Assembly (NCBI GenBank): GCA_021527695.1
Contig: JAKFAO010000009.1
Location: 868,001 to 932,000, forward strand
Direction: 5' to 3'
DNA length: 64,000 bases
DNA from: Naematelia aurantialba
Lineage: Eukaryota; Basidiomycota; Tremellomycetes; Tremellales; Naemateliaceae
How positions within the stretch are numbered: the stretch's first letter is position 1; the number at the start of each line of letters is the position of its first letter. Positions 16,274 to 27,126 of this stretch are shown here, piece by piece. The notes under the pieces were generated by a model. That model ran no database searches and was not told the DNA's origin. It saw only the letters and a program-made list of their open reading frames with translations. The position numbers and the translations under genes were made by a program.

Positions 16274-16976
16274 ATGTTCGGCTCACTAGCGATGCCGCCT
16301 ACTGTCTCTCGCTTGATCCTGCTCTTCCTCCTCGCCACGCCCATCCTTGCCGCAGCGATCCCCGAAGCCGCTGGTCCCCTCGAAGCACCGTCCAAACTAC
16401 AACCTCGTCAGCCCACACCATCACGGCGCATGGGCCAGGTCAAGCGCGCGAGAAAGGCCGAACCCATAAAGAAGAAGGACTATTCGTCTTTCCTCTGTCC
16501 CGGAGGCTCGGTCGCTTGCCCCATCCCCGCACAGGGAGCGTCGCAAAGCCCAGAAGCACTGTCGAGCAGTCTCAATTCGCTTGCGGACTGGTTTAAAATC
16601 GGTTTCGAGTGCATCGAACTTGACGCGGAACTAAACTCGTGCGGCGGCTGCCTTGCTCTCGGATCTGGGTACGTTTTTTCTTTCAGTCTGTCGTGCACAC
16701 ATCTACTGTTGTACCTACTTCTACCCGCAGATATCAGCCCCAGCATCCGTGAGGAATGCACGCTGACAGACATGCAGACAGGATTGCTCAACGATCGCCA
16801 ATGCGCGAGCGACCGGATGCGAAAATGGTGCCTGCGCCGTCTACTCGTGCTTTGACGGCTACGTCGTGTCGCCAGATCGGTTGACGTGTGTCAAGCGGGG
16901 CACGGCAACACCAGCAACACCCATCACAGCCATCATCGTCGACGGCCAACAGGTCTTTGGCGGTGACGCCGCCTGA
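16274..16976 (+). CDS. PriA-like cysteine-rich secreted protein
   Basis: Two exons (16274-16668, 16778-16976) join to 197 aa. An N-terminal hydrophobic segment (LILLFLLATPILAAA) is a clear signal peptide, followed by a basic Pro/Arg-rich linker. The C-terminal half is the fungal PriA-type cysteine domain: FLCPGGSVACPI, FECIELDAELNSCGGC, then GSGQDCSTIANARATGCE across the splice junction, NGACAVYSCFDGYVVS and LTCVK. About ten cysteines are spaced as in the family. PriA was described from Lentinula fruiting primordia; the domain is common in basidiomycete secreted proteins and its biochemical role is not established. The 109-nt intron uses GT...CAG; this join alone restores the cysteine pattern. 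Confidence 0.85.
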
Positions 16977-17863
16977 GCGTCCTGTTCAACGACCCGAACG
17001 AACGTTTTGCTTTGCACTTCTACTACTTTATATACGACTTTTGATATGGTGATGAGGAGCAGGATAGAGGAGCAGGGGAGCAAGGATCGAATCTGGACAT
17101 TTCCACGTATCGCCTCGTGTAGCTCTTTAGAGTGTCGTAGCCCAAGGACAATTTGGGTATTGCACATATAGAATCGTTTCCCATACCCCCTTCGACTTTT
17201 GATCTCGTCTTTATAGTACTGTATGCCCCGGCATATGAGAGATATGCACATGTAGACTCTGCTGCTTGTTGCGCGTCGACGGGTGTGGGAGTCCAATGTT
17301 CACTACCTTTGTGTTCAGACGCTGCGAGTCGAATGGATCGGGGATTGCACAGGGTTTACAGAGGGCTGAGCGCGTTGTGCAGCGTGTGGAGTGGTGCAGC
17401 AGTCGGTGCAGATACATTCACAGTGAACGCATCGTCATTATCCACTGATCTAATAATCTTACACGCTGTCATCCAACACAACCTCAAGACGAAGTATACA
17501 AAGGCTGTGCGGCCGAATCCGCAAAGCCGCACTTTTGGCTGTTGCGTCCAGTCACTCGCAGCCGACACTTGCGTTTGCTTCTTCGACGTTGCCTCTCTGT
17601 GCCGTTGCCGTCGTCTTTGCCCTCGAGGTTGCGGTTGTGGCTGCCATTGCGGTTGCTGTTACGGGTACATCTGTCACTTGGCGGCACGCACTTGCAGCTC
17701 TGCGTAAGGGTCAGGCGCAGCGTCCGGTCGTAGCTCCGATACCGTCCTAGGGACTGTCTAGGAGCGCTGCCGAAGCGGGGCGGTTGGGTCGACGGCGACA
17801 GACGATTGGAGATTGTCGGTTGAAGATTGACGGTAGGAGGTCGACGGTCGAGGATAGAGCGGC
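16977..17863. other. Intergenic, no gene seen
   Basis: Several short frames exist on both strands, including a Val/Ala-rich one around 17,535-17,750, but none shows a recognisable domain or supported splice sites. The segment just before 17,864 has short GAC/GGT-rich repeats (TCGACGG, AGATTG). Confidence 0.5.
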
Positions 17864-20800
17864 ATGTCGCGCCGGACCCAGGTATGTCCCATCCTCACTC
17901 TCCCTCTGTGCTTTGGGATCGCAGGAGCTCGTCTCGCCGTCGCCACGACGCATATCGCCACGAGCATGTCAGACACCATGCGACTGCGCCACGCAACACG
18001 CAACACGCAACGCGGACACGCGGCATGCCGCACGCCGCATGCAGCAACCAGCGTGCAACAATACTGACACCCGCAGACATACAGGGTCCCGCCCATGATC
18101 ACCGCGGATTCAGTGTACTATGCACTCTCGAACCGGCTCGCAAGGGACCCAGAGTGAGTTGTTGTCGTGTCTCGAGCTGGACCGGCTGGGCGACGAGACG
18201 GTGCTGCACAAGGGGGGGCGGGGGGGGGGGGGGGGGGGCTGATGGGTGGGACAGAGAGACGGGGGCGAGATGTGGATGTGGTCGAGCTCGAGAAGAGCAT
18301 CAGGGATTGGATGTGATGTGCTCATGGAGAGCGAGAGGGGAGGCTGGGCCATAAGAATTCGGGAACGATCATTCTGCCATTGGGGGAGTCTTCAGTGCAG
18401 GGTTACGCAAGTGCAGGAGGACGTGCAAGAGGCAGGAGGAAGTGCAAGAGGCAGGAGGAAGTGCAAGAGGCAGGAGGAAGTGCAAGAGGCAGGAGGCAGG
18501 AGCACGACGAATCAGTGCTCGGTTCAATGCGGCGACTTGTGGGAGACTCACCCCCTCAGGTATCAGAAAGCCGTGATACGCAGCTATGTCGACGTCAAGA
18601 TGGCCAGAGGCAAGACGCGCACAGAGGCCGCCGTGAAGCTCGAGGTCCTCGAGCGAGAGGTGGGTCTCTCGTCTTTGCCCTCTCCTCACCTAGTGGTCTC
18701 CCACCTGCCCTAGTAATCCTTCACCTGCCCTAGTGATCCCCCACCTGCCCTAGTGATCTCCACCTGCCCTAGTGATCTCCCACCTGCCCAAGTGATCCCC
18801 ACCTGCCCTGGCGGTCCCTTGCCTCACACCCCTGGCCGTCTTCTATCGATGCACACACTGTTATACTCATCGCTGATCTTCGCAGTATCCGCACCTTGCG
18901 CCAGCCTTCCATGCCGTCCGTGCAGAGTTCTCACTGCCCCCATCAAGAATCCTCCCTCCCGTCGCGACGTCGAGCAACCCCCTCGGCCGCGCCACAACCT
19001 CGGCGGCCTCCACATCCCGCCCCGTCAACGGCCGAGCATCAGTATCTACGGGTACGCCGTCAGCAGGTGCAGCAGCTCTGAGACGCACCGCGACGGCGCC
19101 GCGGCCGGCACCGACCCCGCGAGTGGTCGAGGACGGAGACGAGCTGCCCCCGCCGCCGTATACTCGCACCGATCCCGAGCCGGACTCGACACGCATACTC
19201 CAAGAGCATCTCGCTGCCGAGGCACAGGCCAATGCGCGCAACGAGGCGACCGCTGCTGCGCCAACTACATCAGCCACTACAACTTACGCACCGCCACCTA
19301 CCTCGCCGCCCCACTCTGTGCCTACCGTCACATACCCCGCACCGACTTCTCCCCCTCCACAATCCACCCATAGTCAGCCTCCTTCGCGGAGTCGACCGCT
19401 CACGCCGGACGCGCAACCGAGCGACGAGGAGGGCGCACGCGCATGGGAGGAGAGCCAGTTTGAAGAGGCCAAGCGCATGTCTCTCGCTGCTCAGCGAGAG
19501 CAGGAGGAGCTAGAAGAGGCAGTACGCCTCAGTCTCGCCGAGGCTGAACAACGTGCGGTCGAGCAGTCTCGCTCGGATGATGTGGAACAAGGCAGTTCGC
19601 GCAGAGTCAGCTCGTACAACCCTCAACCTATGGCTCAAGGCAGTGGCGGCGGACATCGGCGTGTCCTCTCCGACGCGGGTGACCATGGCCGGCCAGACAT
19701 GCAGGGCATGCAGGACCTCAAAACTGGCATACAAAATATAGACATGGGGGACAGCGGCTTTGGCAACAGCAGCGGAACGGGTACCACCAGTAGCATTCCC
19801 GGGGCGTGGAGCTTTGGCGAGTCGAGCCACGGCCATGGGTCCAGCGGCCTTTTGGGAGAAGACGAGGAATACCTCGCCCCACCTACCCTGACGCCATCAA
19901 AAACCGGTGGGGGCCCGAGCTTGCAGAGCAAGAACCCGTTCTTGTCTGTCCAGGAGCGGGAGGAGATTGAAGCTGGCGGTACCGTGGGGGAGGAGGATTA
20001 TCTGGCCGATGCCGATTTCGCGAGCCTTGAATTCCCGACAACTACCGCAGAAGCACCAGGAAGCAGCGGCGAGATGGCCACTCCGACTCTGGCCAATACG
20101 AAGTCACTGCCTTCGACTCTGTCGCCTCCGCAGACTACCGCTTCAGGATCGCCACAGTCGTCAACGTCACCGCGGCCAGCTCAACACGCATCCAACACTT
20201 CGTTGCGCGACTCGGCGGGTTCCGCACGGACTCAGATCAACTACCATACCCCGCCCAAAGCGTCACATACGCAAAATCTCCCACCGTCAGACGAGGAGAT
20301 TTACGCACCCCCTCCAGGTCCACCGCCACCCCACCTCCGCATCGACGCTGGCACAGTCGCGCCCCGCCTGCCTCCGAGGACCGCCTCGGTCGTCTCCCCG
20401 TCGATGGCGACACCCACTTGGACACCGACACCGGCAGCCGAGGAGCCGAGCGCAGTGGCAAGAGGAAAACGACCTTTGCCGCGGCCGTCACCGACTGGTG
20501 CTGGTTCGCAACAGCGCACGGTGAGCGGCGCCCCCTCGCTGCCCCGCGAGATGATCCCCCCATCTTCCCTTGGTTGGCCGACACAACCCACGTTCGGGGG
20601 AGGAGAGACGGACGGCGTCAGCGCGAGTGAACATGCCGTCATGTCCCCCACTATACCGGTTGTGAATGGCGAGGATCCGCTCGAGATGCTCAAAGAATAC
20701 GACACGGTCTTTCTCGGTCAGTCATGGGCTGTTTCTCCGTCTCTTTCTTCCTGGTGCACTGAAAAATCATCCAATACGATAGTACGGTTTACTACGGTTC

Positions 20801-22194
20801 ATGTTCTGTGCATATCGCTGCACAGCGACAGCGTGTATTTCTCAACTCCTCACAGGTTTGAAATTCGCGCTGACACGACGCAGTGGATGACAGCGCGTCG
20901 ATGGCAGGCGAGCGATGGGAGCAGGCGCGTGTGGCACTCATGGGCGTGGCGGACATTGCATCGCGCTACGACCAGGACGGCGTGGACCTGTACTTTCTCA
21001 ACTCGAAGCGGGTCGGCAAGGAGCTGCGGGTGAGTTGGTTGTAGATCCGTGGATGCTGGCTCTGACGCAGTCGCAGGGCGCTAGCGAAGTGGAGGATGTG
21101 TTTGCGGGTCTGGTGCCAAAGGGAAACACGCCGTAAGTGGCCATTTCTTTCCTCAGACTTCCCCTCCGTCCATCCTTGCCTTACATGCCATCCTTGCCTC
21201 GTCTTCCATACTTGCGTCGCATTCCATGCCTCCCTCGCATTCCATCCTTCTATTCCGTCCTGCCTTGCATGCCTTCATTGATTCCATCGTCCCACTCCCC
21301 CGTTCCCTTGCATGCTTCCTTCCGTGCAGTGGGAAGACGGCCAAGCTCATGCTTCTGCAGGACGGGCGCGCGTCTCGAGGTCATCTTGCGGGAATACATG
21401 ACGCGTCTCGAGCGGTCTACCGGGGCCACGCCCATGTCGCCTGGCGCGGGTGGCGGGCCGTCGCCGTTTGGCGAGGAGGTGGTGCGGCCAATGAACCTTA
21501 TTGTCATTACCGATGGAGGTGAGTGATCATTGGGACCTGCGCGTGCAGTGTGGTCGGGTTACCAGCATAGAAATTAGACTGACTATGGTAGCGCCGACTG
21601 ACGATCCCGAGAGTGTTCTCATAGCAATTGCGAAACGCGTAAGTGCATGATTGCCGTTCCATCCCTCCTCGGATGCCGCTGCGGCGGTCCTCTACCGCCT
21701 CGGCGTGTATGCCTTCCCACGCATCGTCTACAGTATATCCTCCACGTAACCTTTCGACCGGGAGCGCATCCCCTGTTTTTCATTCTTGACATCTAGTGGT
21801 TGGGCTGACTCATGACAGCTGGATAGAAGCGACTATCCCGTATCCCAAGTAGGCATCCAGTTCATGCAGATTGGAAACGACCCAGAGGTGAGTTCCTGCC
21901 CTGGCTCGAGTTCCTGCCCCTCCTCCCGCCATGGACGAGCACCACACCGCCGCCCAACCCTAGCGTGTGTGGGAATTACCGCATAATCCTCACCTGACAC
22001 GTCGGGCGTCCCGGATACTGATGCATGCACTGCAGGCGCGGGAAGCACTGCAAGAGCTCGACGACGGCCTGGCGGCGGCCCACGGCGTGCGGGACATGGT
22101 CGATACCGTCTTGTTCTCGGGCGAGGAGATGACGGCAGACCTGATCATCAAGGCCTTGCTGGGGGGTATCAACAGGAGACTGGATCGGCGGTAG
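17864..22194 (+). CDS. vWA-domain protein with N-terminal helical domain and UIM-like motifs
   Basis: Ten exons join to 886 aa: 17864-17881, 18077-18153, 18560-18659, 18886-20716, 20884-21029, 21077-21132, 21361-21518, 21592-21638, 21819-21887, 22036-22194. Residues about 10-85 form a helical domain (SVYYALSNRLARDPEYQKAV ... EREYPHLAPAFHAVRAE). A long Ser/Pro-rich middle carries a PPPPY motif and two UIM-like helices (EESQFEEAKRMSLAAQ and ELEEAVRLSLAEAEQ), suggesting ubiquitin binding. The C-terminal about 230 residues are a von Willebrand A domain with an intact MIDAS: FLVDDSASMAG (DxSxS), then the T site, then LIVITDGAPTDDPES. The PPxY-like motif could recruit a HECT ligase. The combination suggests a ubiquitin-linked adaptor; I do not recognise a characterised orthologue. 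The first coding exon is only 18 nt. Confidence 0.85.
18211..18238. repeat. Poly-G run in intron 2 of the vWA gene
   Basis: A near-continuous run of about 28 G with one C interruption. Such a run can form G-quadruplex structure and is also a likely site of length error in the assembly. Confidence 0.8.
18412..18503. repeat. 18-bp tandem repeat in intron 2 of the vWA gene
   Basis: About five copies of an 18-bp unit (AGTGCAAGAGGCAGGAGG with small changes) lie inside the 406-nt second intron. The unit length is a multiple of three, so an open frame runs through it, but splice sites and flanking exons place it in the intron. Confidence 0.85.
18700..18812. repeat. About 20-bp degenerate tandem repeat in intron 3 of the vWA gene
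   Basis: Five to six copies of CACCTGCCCTAGTGATC with 2-4 bp length variation. Each unit carries CTAG and CACCTG. It fills about half of the third intron. Confidence 0.8.
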
Positions 22195-22329
22195 ACGGCG
22201 TGAATCGGTTGCGGGATCCACGACGCCGCTGGTTGCTGGGAGTAGGCGGCTGGTCGTGCCAAACACCATAGCCACAGGTGGAGCACGCTACATACGTTAG
22301 ACACGCTGCATATTCTGCATGTGCAGCAC

Positions 22330-22441
22330 ATTCGAGCAGCAGGTGTGAGTGCAGCAGCAGGTGTGAGTGCAGCAGCAGGTGTGAGTGCAGCAGCAGGTGT
22401 GAGTGCAGCAGCAGGTGTGAGTGCAGCAGCAGGTGTGCAGA
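22330..22441. repeat. 18-bp minisatellite (GTGTGAGTGCAGCAGCAG)n
   Basis: About six tandem copies with very little divergence lie between the tail-to-tail ends of the vWA gene and BTA1. Frames through it on both strands translate to repeat peptides only and are not called as genes. Confidence 0.9.
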
Positions 22442-22738
22442 TGCGGGTGTGGAGGCAGAGCAGATAGAGCCGGGCACTTGACATGGTGCACCGAGCATTG
22501 GGTGTACGAGCGAGACGATGCTTCATGCAAGACATGATACGTACATACTGCATGTGGATTGTGGCGCCGATACGAGGTTTGTTTTGGAATGATTTGCTGG
22601 GACGCTCCTTCCGTGTCACTGCCGCTCGACTCCCACCTGGCCGCACGACTCCCCCTAGCTCCTGCACCGTCCTCGTCTGTTCTTCCACCTCCGAGTGGAG
22701 CTTCTGTCGCCGTGCCATTACGAATCCGCCAGGCTCGC

Positions 22739-25700
22739 TCACGCGCGACGCGGCGAAGCAGCCAGCTTTTCCGCTCTCCAGACTGTCCCGTCGTCAGCAT
22801 TCACCTCCATGTCCTGTCCACCAGAGCGCTGGTACAGGTCCCAAGGGCAAGTGCAAGGGCAAGTGTAAGAGCAAGGGCAAGTGCAAGTGCAAGTACACGT
22901 GCAACAAGTTCAATGTTCAATGTTCGATGTTCAAGTTGCAGACCCCAGTGATGCTCCAGCGTACTCACAGGAAGCGTACATGTTGACTCTGTCGATGGCC
23001 TTTCCGTTCTCCCTGATATCGACGGGTTCCACTACCACATATCAGCAGGGTGAACCGCGAGGGTGGGCTGGTGTCCGTCCGACACCCAATCATACAGATC
23101 GGCGTCCACCTAGCAGCGGCTTGGACGAGCAGGGAAATCAGGGAAACCAGAGAACGTAGCAAGCACCAACCCTTGAACCCGGCCATCTCAAAGCGCTTCC
23201 TATACCAAGGTCGTTTCGCGGCACTGCGCCAGACCGCGTGTCCACCGACTTTGAGCACCCGGCGCATCTCGAGAATCTCGAAATCCAGCTCGGAACGAAG
23301 ATGTTCCAGCATTGCTTCCGGCGTCGGATCGAGCGTGTCCAACGCCGTCGTACCGTCTGGAGGGAGCGGGATATTTTCGGGAATCGGATCGAACCCTACG
23401 CGCCAGCCACCCGTCAGCGACATGATGCCCTAGAAGAATCGACAGTGCCGACGCACAGTCCATAGAGTCCATCACGATGATTTTCGTCAGATTCTCATTA
23501 GGAAGTCCACGCAGCACACTATGTTGTGTCAGTCGGGTCCACTCCAACAGTCTGTGGGTGGCGAAGTTGGCAGAGTGCGATAGTGAAATCTTTGGGCATC
23601 GGGAACACGAGCAGAGCATACTTGAGAATGGTGTCTGTGTGCAACTTGAACGCATTGTTGGTTTTCGCCACCTTGAGCGCTTGGAATCCCTCCGGTTTGA
23701 GATATGCAGGACAAGAAGCCCGAGTGTAGCGCCCGTTGAGGCACAAGAGGAAGAAGTAGTTGTCGTCCTTTGATTTCGTCAGCCACGGTCGATTCCCATG
23801 CCATTCCCTGTCGCAACAGGTGTCGCGAGAAAGCTCACTCTCAAGGTCGTCAAGCGGGGTACAGGATCGAGAGTGGCAGAGATGAAGTCCTCTACAGTCC
23901 CGTCCTCGAGGAAGCAGTTCATCTGGTTCTTCGGCACGCCCAAGGCATGCCAGTTGAAAATCCTCCAAACAGTCAGCTATGCCTACGATACAAGAGGAGC
24001 ACGCACGGGTTTCCCAAGAATCCCTTGACCATGACCTTGTTCAGCAAGATCGGACGGAGTTTCTTGTCCCAAATCCGCTGCTGCTCGGCAGTAGTCGCGG
24101 CCTGACACAGACGCTTTACGTCTCCCGATACGCCGGCAAGGAAGAATGCAATCTTGGCGAGTCGCAGCGCCCAGCCAGAATAGCCACGAAAGTAGAAGTT
24201 GCGAGAAAACTGCGAGACGTGCGTCTTCCAGTAGGCGTACGCATGGCTAATTTGTTTAGTACTAAGCCGAGAACAATCACATCATGACTTACGAGGAGAG
24301 AAAGGGAGACAGCTTCATGGTCAAGAGACGCTCAAAATCCGGATGACGACCTTCCCCGAAGATCTGCCAAAAGTCGTTGTAGTCTAATGCGTGTATCGCA
24401 GCGAGCTTTAGCTCAAGGATATGGCCCTGGCAGGGGTTCATGTCTAGAAAACATTTAGCACCATCTCAATGCTTTGGACGATAGGCTCACCGACAGCGTG
24501 AATCCGCTCGCAGTGAGCAGCGAGAGCATAATGAAGCACGTTATCGCCTGCACTGGTGATCGCAAGGACGTGGTCGTTCTTATTGATACCAAGCTTCTTC
24601 ACGTCAACGTCGGGATCTTCCCATGTCTGTTACGAGTCAAGTCAACAACACCCTTCATCGTTGACACATCAGCCTACCCAGCCGTAGATGTGCGTTCTGA
24701 ACGATTCGTGGATCTTCTCTTCGAGGTATGGAACCCGCCAAGCCTGCTGTATCAGCATTGAAACCGCCAGTCTGACTGGATTTACCTTTCGGAGTTGATA
24801 GTGAAACGGGCTCAACGGCGCACCCACATCCCTAATGGTTTGCTGGAATGGGGCATTGGCTTTCTCCATCATCGCAGGCCCAAGCACCAGATCCGGAATC
24901 GCCATTGTCTTATCGTCGCTTCCCGGTGTCCCGGGTGGCGCGATGAAGGGCGAAACGGGAGTCATGAGGCCTCCTTTTCCCTGACCGATTCGGTTCCCAG
25001 CCTCGACCTCGAATGCTCTTGCTGAGGCGGTGGCATCGCGCTGTCGAGAACAGCCGAGGAAGACATAGCTGGACTGATTAGAGAAGGTGGCACCGCGCAC
25101 ATGTCCGAAGACTCACTAGGGGATCTGGATGAACCAAGAGTTAAGGAGGTTGTTCCGAGCGTTGTAGGTCTTGATGGTGCCCAGCTTGTACTCGAGGTAA
25201 TCTGCAATCATGAGACTGGCAATCTCGTTTAGCTTGGTACAGAATGCTCACCACGGCGAGAACCATGCAGATGGACATTGTCGAGCTCGAACCAACACTC
25301 CCAAAACCACTTGGCGAACCACGACACGCGCTTACTCGCAGTACCGATAGCCTAGAGCCTTAGCCGCGCTAGCATCGACTCGCCTGCAAGCTCACCCGCT
25401 CTTTTATCCCGGCATCTCGAGATGTGTAAAAGTCGACTACGCCCATCAGACCGCGCTGCGGATCAAGAACCTGATCGCAGCGATCGAGTAGTTGGTAAAA
25501 CGGCGGAATCTGAGGGATGAGCACAGAACCACGACGGGGCGAGCTGCGCTCGGTCCCGAACGCTAAAGGGGCTTACCATGGACAACGAGTAGCTTAGGGT
25601 GATGGCGGTCAAGCTGCCTCTAGGGTCGAGGTCCCCCGACTCCCATTCTGGCAGGACAAACTGACTGGCGTCCTGGCAGAGGACGTGGACATTCTTCCAC

Positions 25701-26443
25701 CCTTTGGCCGCAAAACGCTTCCTAGCGACTTCGAGGAGAGGTTCACACAAATCGATGAGGTAGATTGCGTCGAAATAGCTGACTGGCAGGTACTCGTCCC
25801 TGCATGCATCAGCTGCCTTTCCTATTCACAATCGTGACCGCCAGCGTGCTAGAGGTCCAGCCTCCGAGGTTGTTGGAGGCGACAGAGATCGTGGCCGCTT
25901 ACATCTTCTCGATATTCCATCCTGTGCCTCCGCCAATATCGACCCATATCTTGGGTCGCCCCACGCCCGACGCTGTGACCGGGACGGGCTGCGCCCTGAG
26001 ATGGCTTGCCAGGAGCTGCAACATCGTCTCGCGGCCTTTGAGGAGATGCGCGCGCGTCGTGTCGTACACGTCTGCCTGGCCGACATAGAACGCGTCAAGC
26101 AGGTCGCGATGCTCGCTCGCGTCTCCGCGATGTAGGAAGGGCTTGATGAAGCAATTCCACATAAACCTCAGTGGGGTACGGAGGTATGGCGCCAGCGCCA
26201 GCGCGGCAAATGACAGGGAGACCGAGGCGAGCGCCCAGCCCAGCGCCGGCAAGGACATCGGGACGTGGTTATGAAGTGCCTGCTTCAGTGGTCTAGGCTC
26301 ATATGTCAGCTGGGCATCGGTAAAAAGCGTCAAATCACAACTCACGCGATGCCTACGAGTATCGAGAGGGCCGACGCGAGGAGGACAAGCTGCCTAAATG
26401 ACACAGCGGTGGGTTGGGTCGTTCCGGGTTTCGTGGAGCTCAT
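22739..26443 (-). CDS. BTA1: Betaine lipid (DGTS) synthase, BtaB-BtaA fusion
   Basis: Makes the phosphorus-free membrane lipid DGTS from diacylglycerol and SAM. In fungi one polypeptide carries both steps. The N-terminus (start 26443, MSSTKPGTTQ) has a membrane-associated segment, then a class I methyltransferase (BtaB-like) with KIWVDIGGGTGWNIEKM, IYLIDLCEPLLEVARKRF and SLTAITLSYSLSM, which trimethylates the headgroup. The C-terminal half is the DUF3419/BtaA domain (3-amino-3-carboxypropyl transfer): DHVLAITSAGDNVLHYAL, AVDMNPCQGHILELKLAAI, FFLLCLNGRYTRASCPAYL, KIIVMDSMDW. About 15 exons; the first are 26443-26346, 26292-25903 and one whose acceptor falls before MDEYLP. The last two junctions restore IDRVNMYASFWRAEKL before the stop at 22739. 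I did not resolve every middle intron. Confidence 0.9.
22845..22905. repeat. 6-bp tandem repeat in the last intron of BTA1
   Basis: An array of GGCAAG/TGCAAG hexamers (about ten units), followed by TTCAATGTTC/GAT direct repeats, between the last two BTA1 exons. Confidence 0.85.
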
Positions 26444-27126
26444 CTCGACTAGCCACTAGAGTCCACCGAATCGTCTTCCGAGTCGTAGCTCTCACAACCA
26501 GATGAGTAGAGTCAAATGAGTATGATGGTCAACGCTGGGCCTTTTGTTCGTATGCTAAGGAAAATGTCAAAGCTGAAGCACATCAGACAACCTGCAGCAG
26601 TACCGGGCTATACCCCCCCGGTTTAGCTGGCATGGCCTCAATTTCCGGACGCGAGCCCTCCAACCTGATAGGCTCCTTGAATCTCACTCTGCATCGCGTG
26701 TTCTGCGGTGTTCTGCTCTCCCTCACATGGCTATTCGCTGGCTGGGAGGAGAAGCCAGGATTGAACATGTAATAAAATCCAAGGACGAACGTGCTTCCTC
26801 GTCAAGAGAAACGTGTCCCATTTTATGGCTCGCGTCGGAAAAGAAAGGCGCGTCAGAGGTCTTGGCGTGGCATTTTCCTTATCAGATGGGGTTGACCATA
26901 ACAGTAGCTGTTAAGAAATGTCATGGAGGACGGCCTATGCATCACCAAGGCGCAGAGCTACTTGCAGGAGGGAACCGGGATCAGATCTATGCTGGGTACG
27001 GTACAAACAGGACAACGCAATGAGAGATACAACGATGATACTGTGAAGGTCGGAAAGATCACGAGTTAGCAAATACAAATTTCACGTTATGTAAACCGAG
27101 TAAAACCACTGGGGAAACATGGGTGA
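26444..27126. other. Intergenic upstream of BTA1, no gene seen
   Basis: These 683 bp should contain the BTA1 promoter and the 3' UTR of the coiled-coil gene. I see no coding frame or RNA gene. A run of C (26,611-26,618) is the only low-complexity feature. I looked for, and did not find, a clear phosphate-response-type CACGTG near the BTA1 start. Confidence 0.5.

Noticed and set aside
22169..22498. Frames through the 18-bp minisatellite
   Set aside because: Repeat peptides (LLLHSH, SSRCEC) only; no flanking coding evidence.
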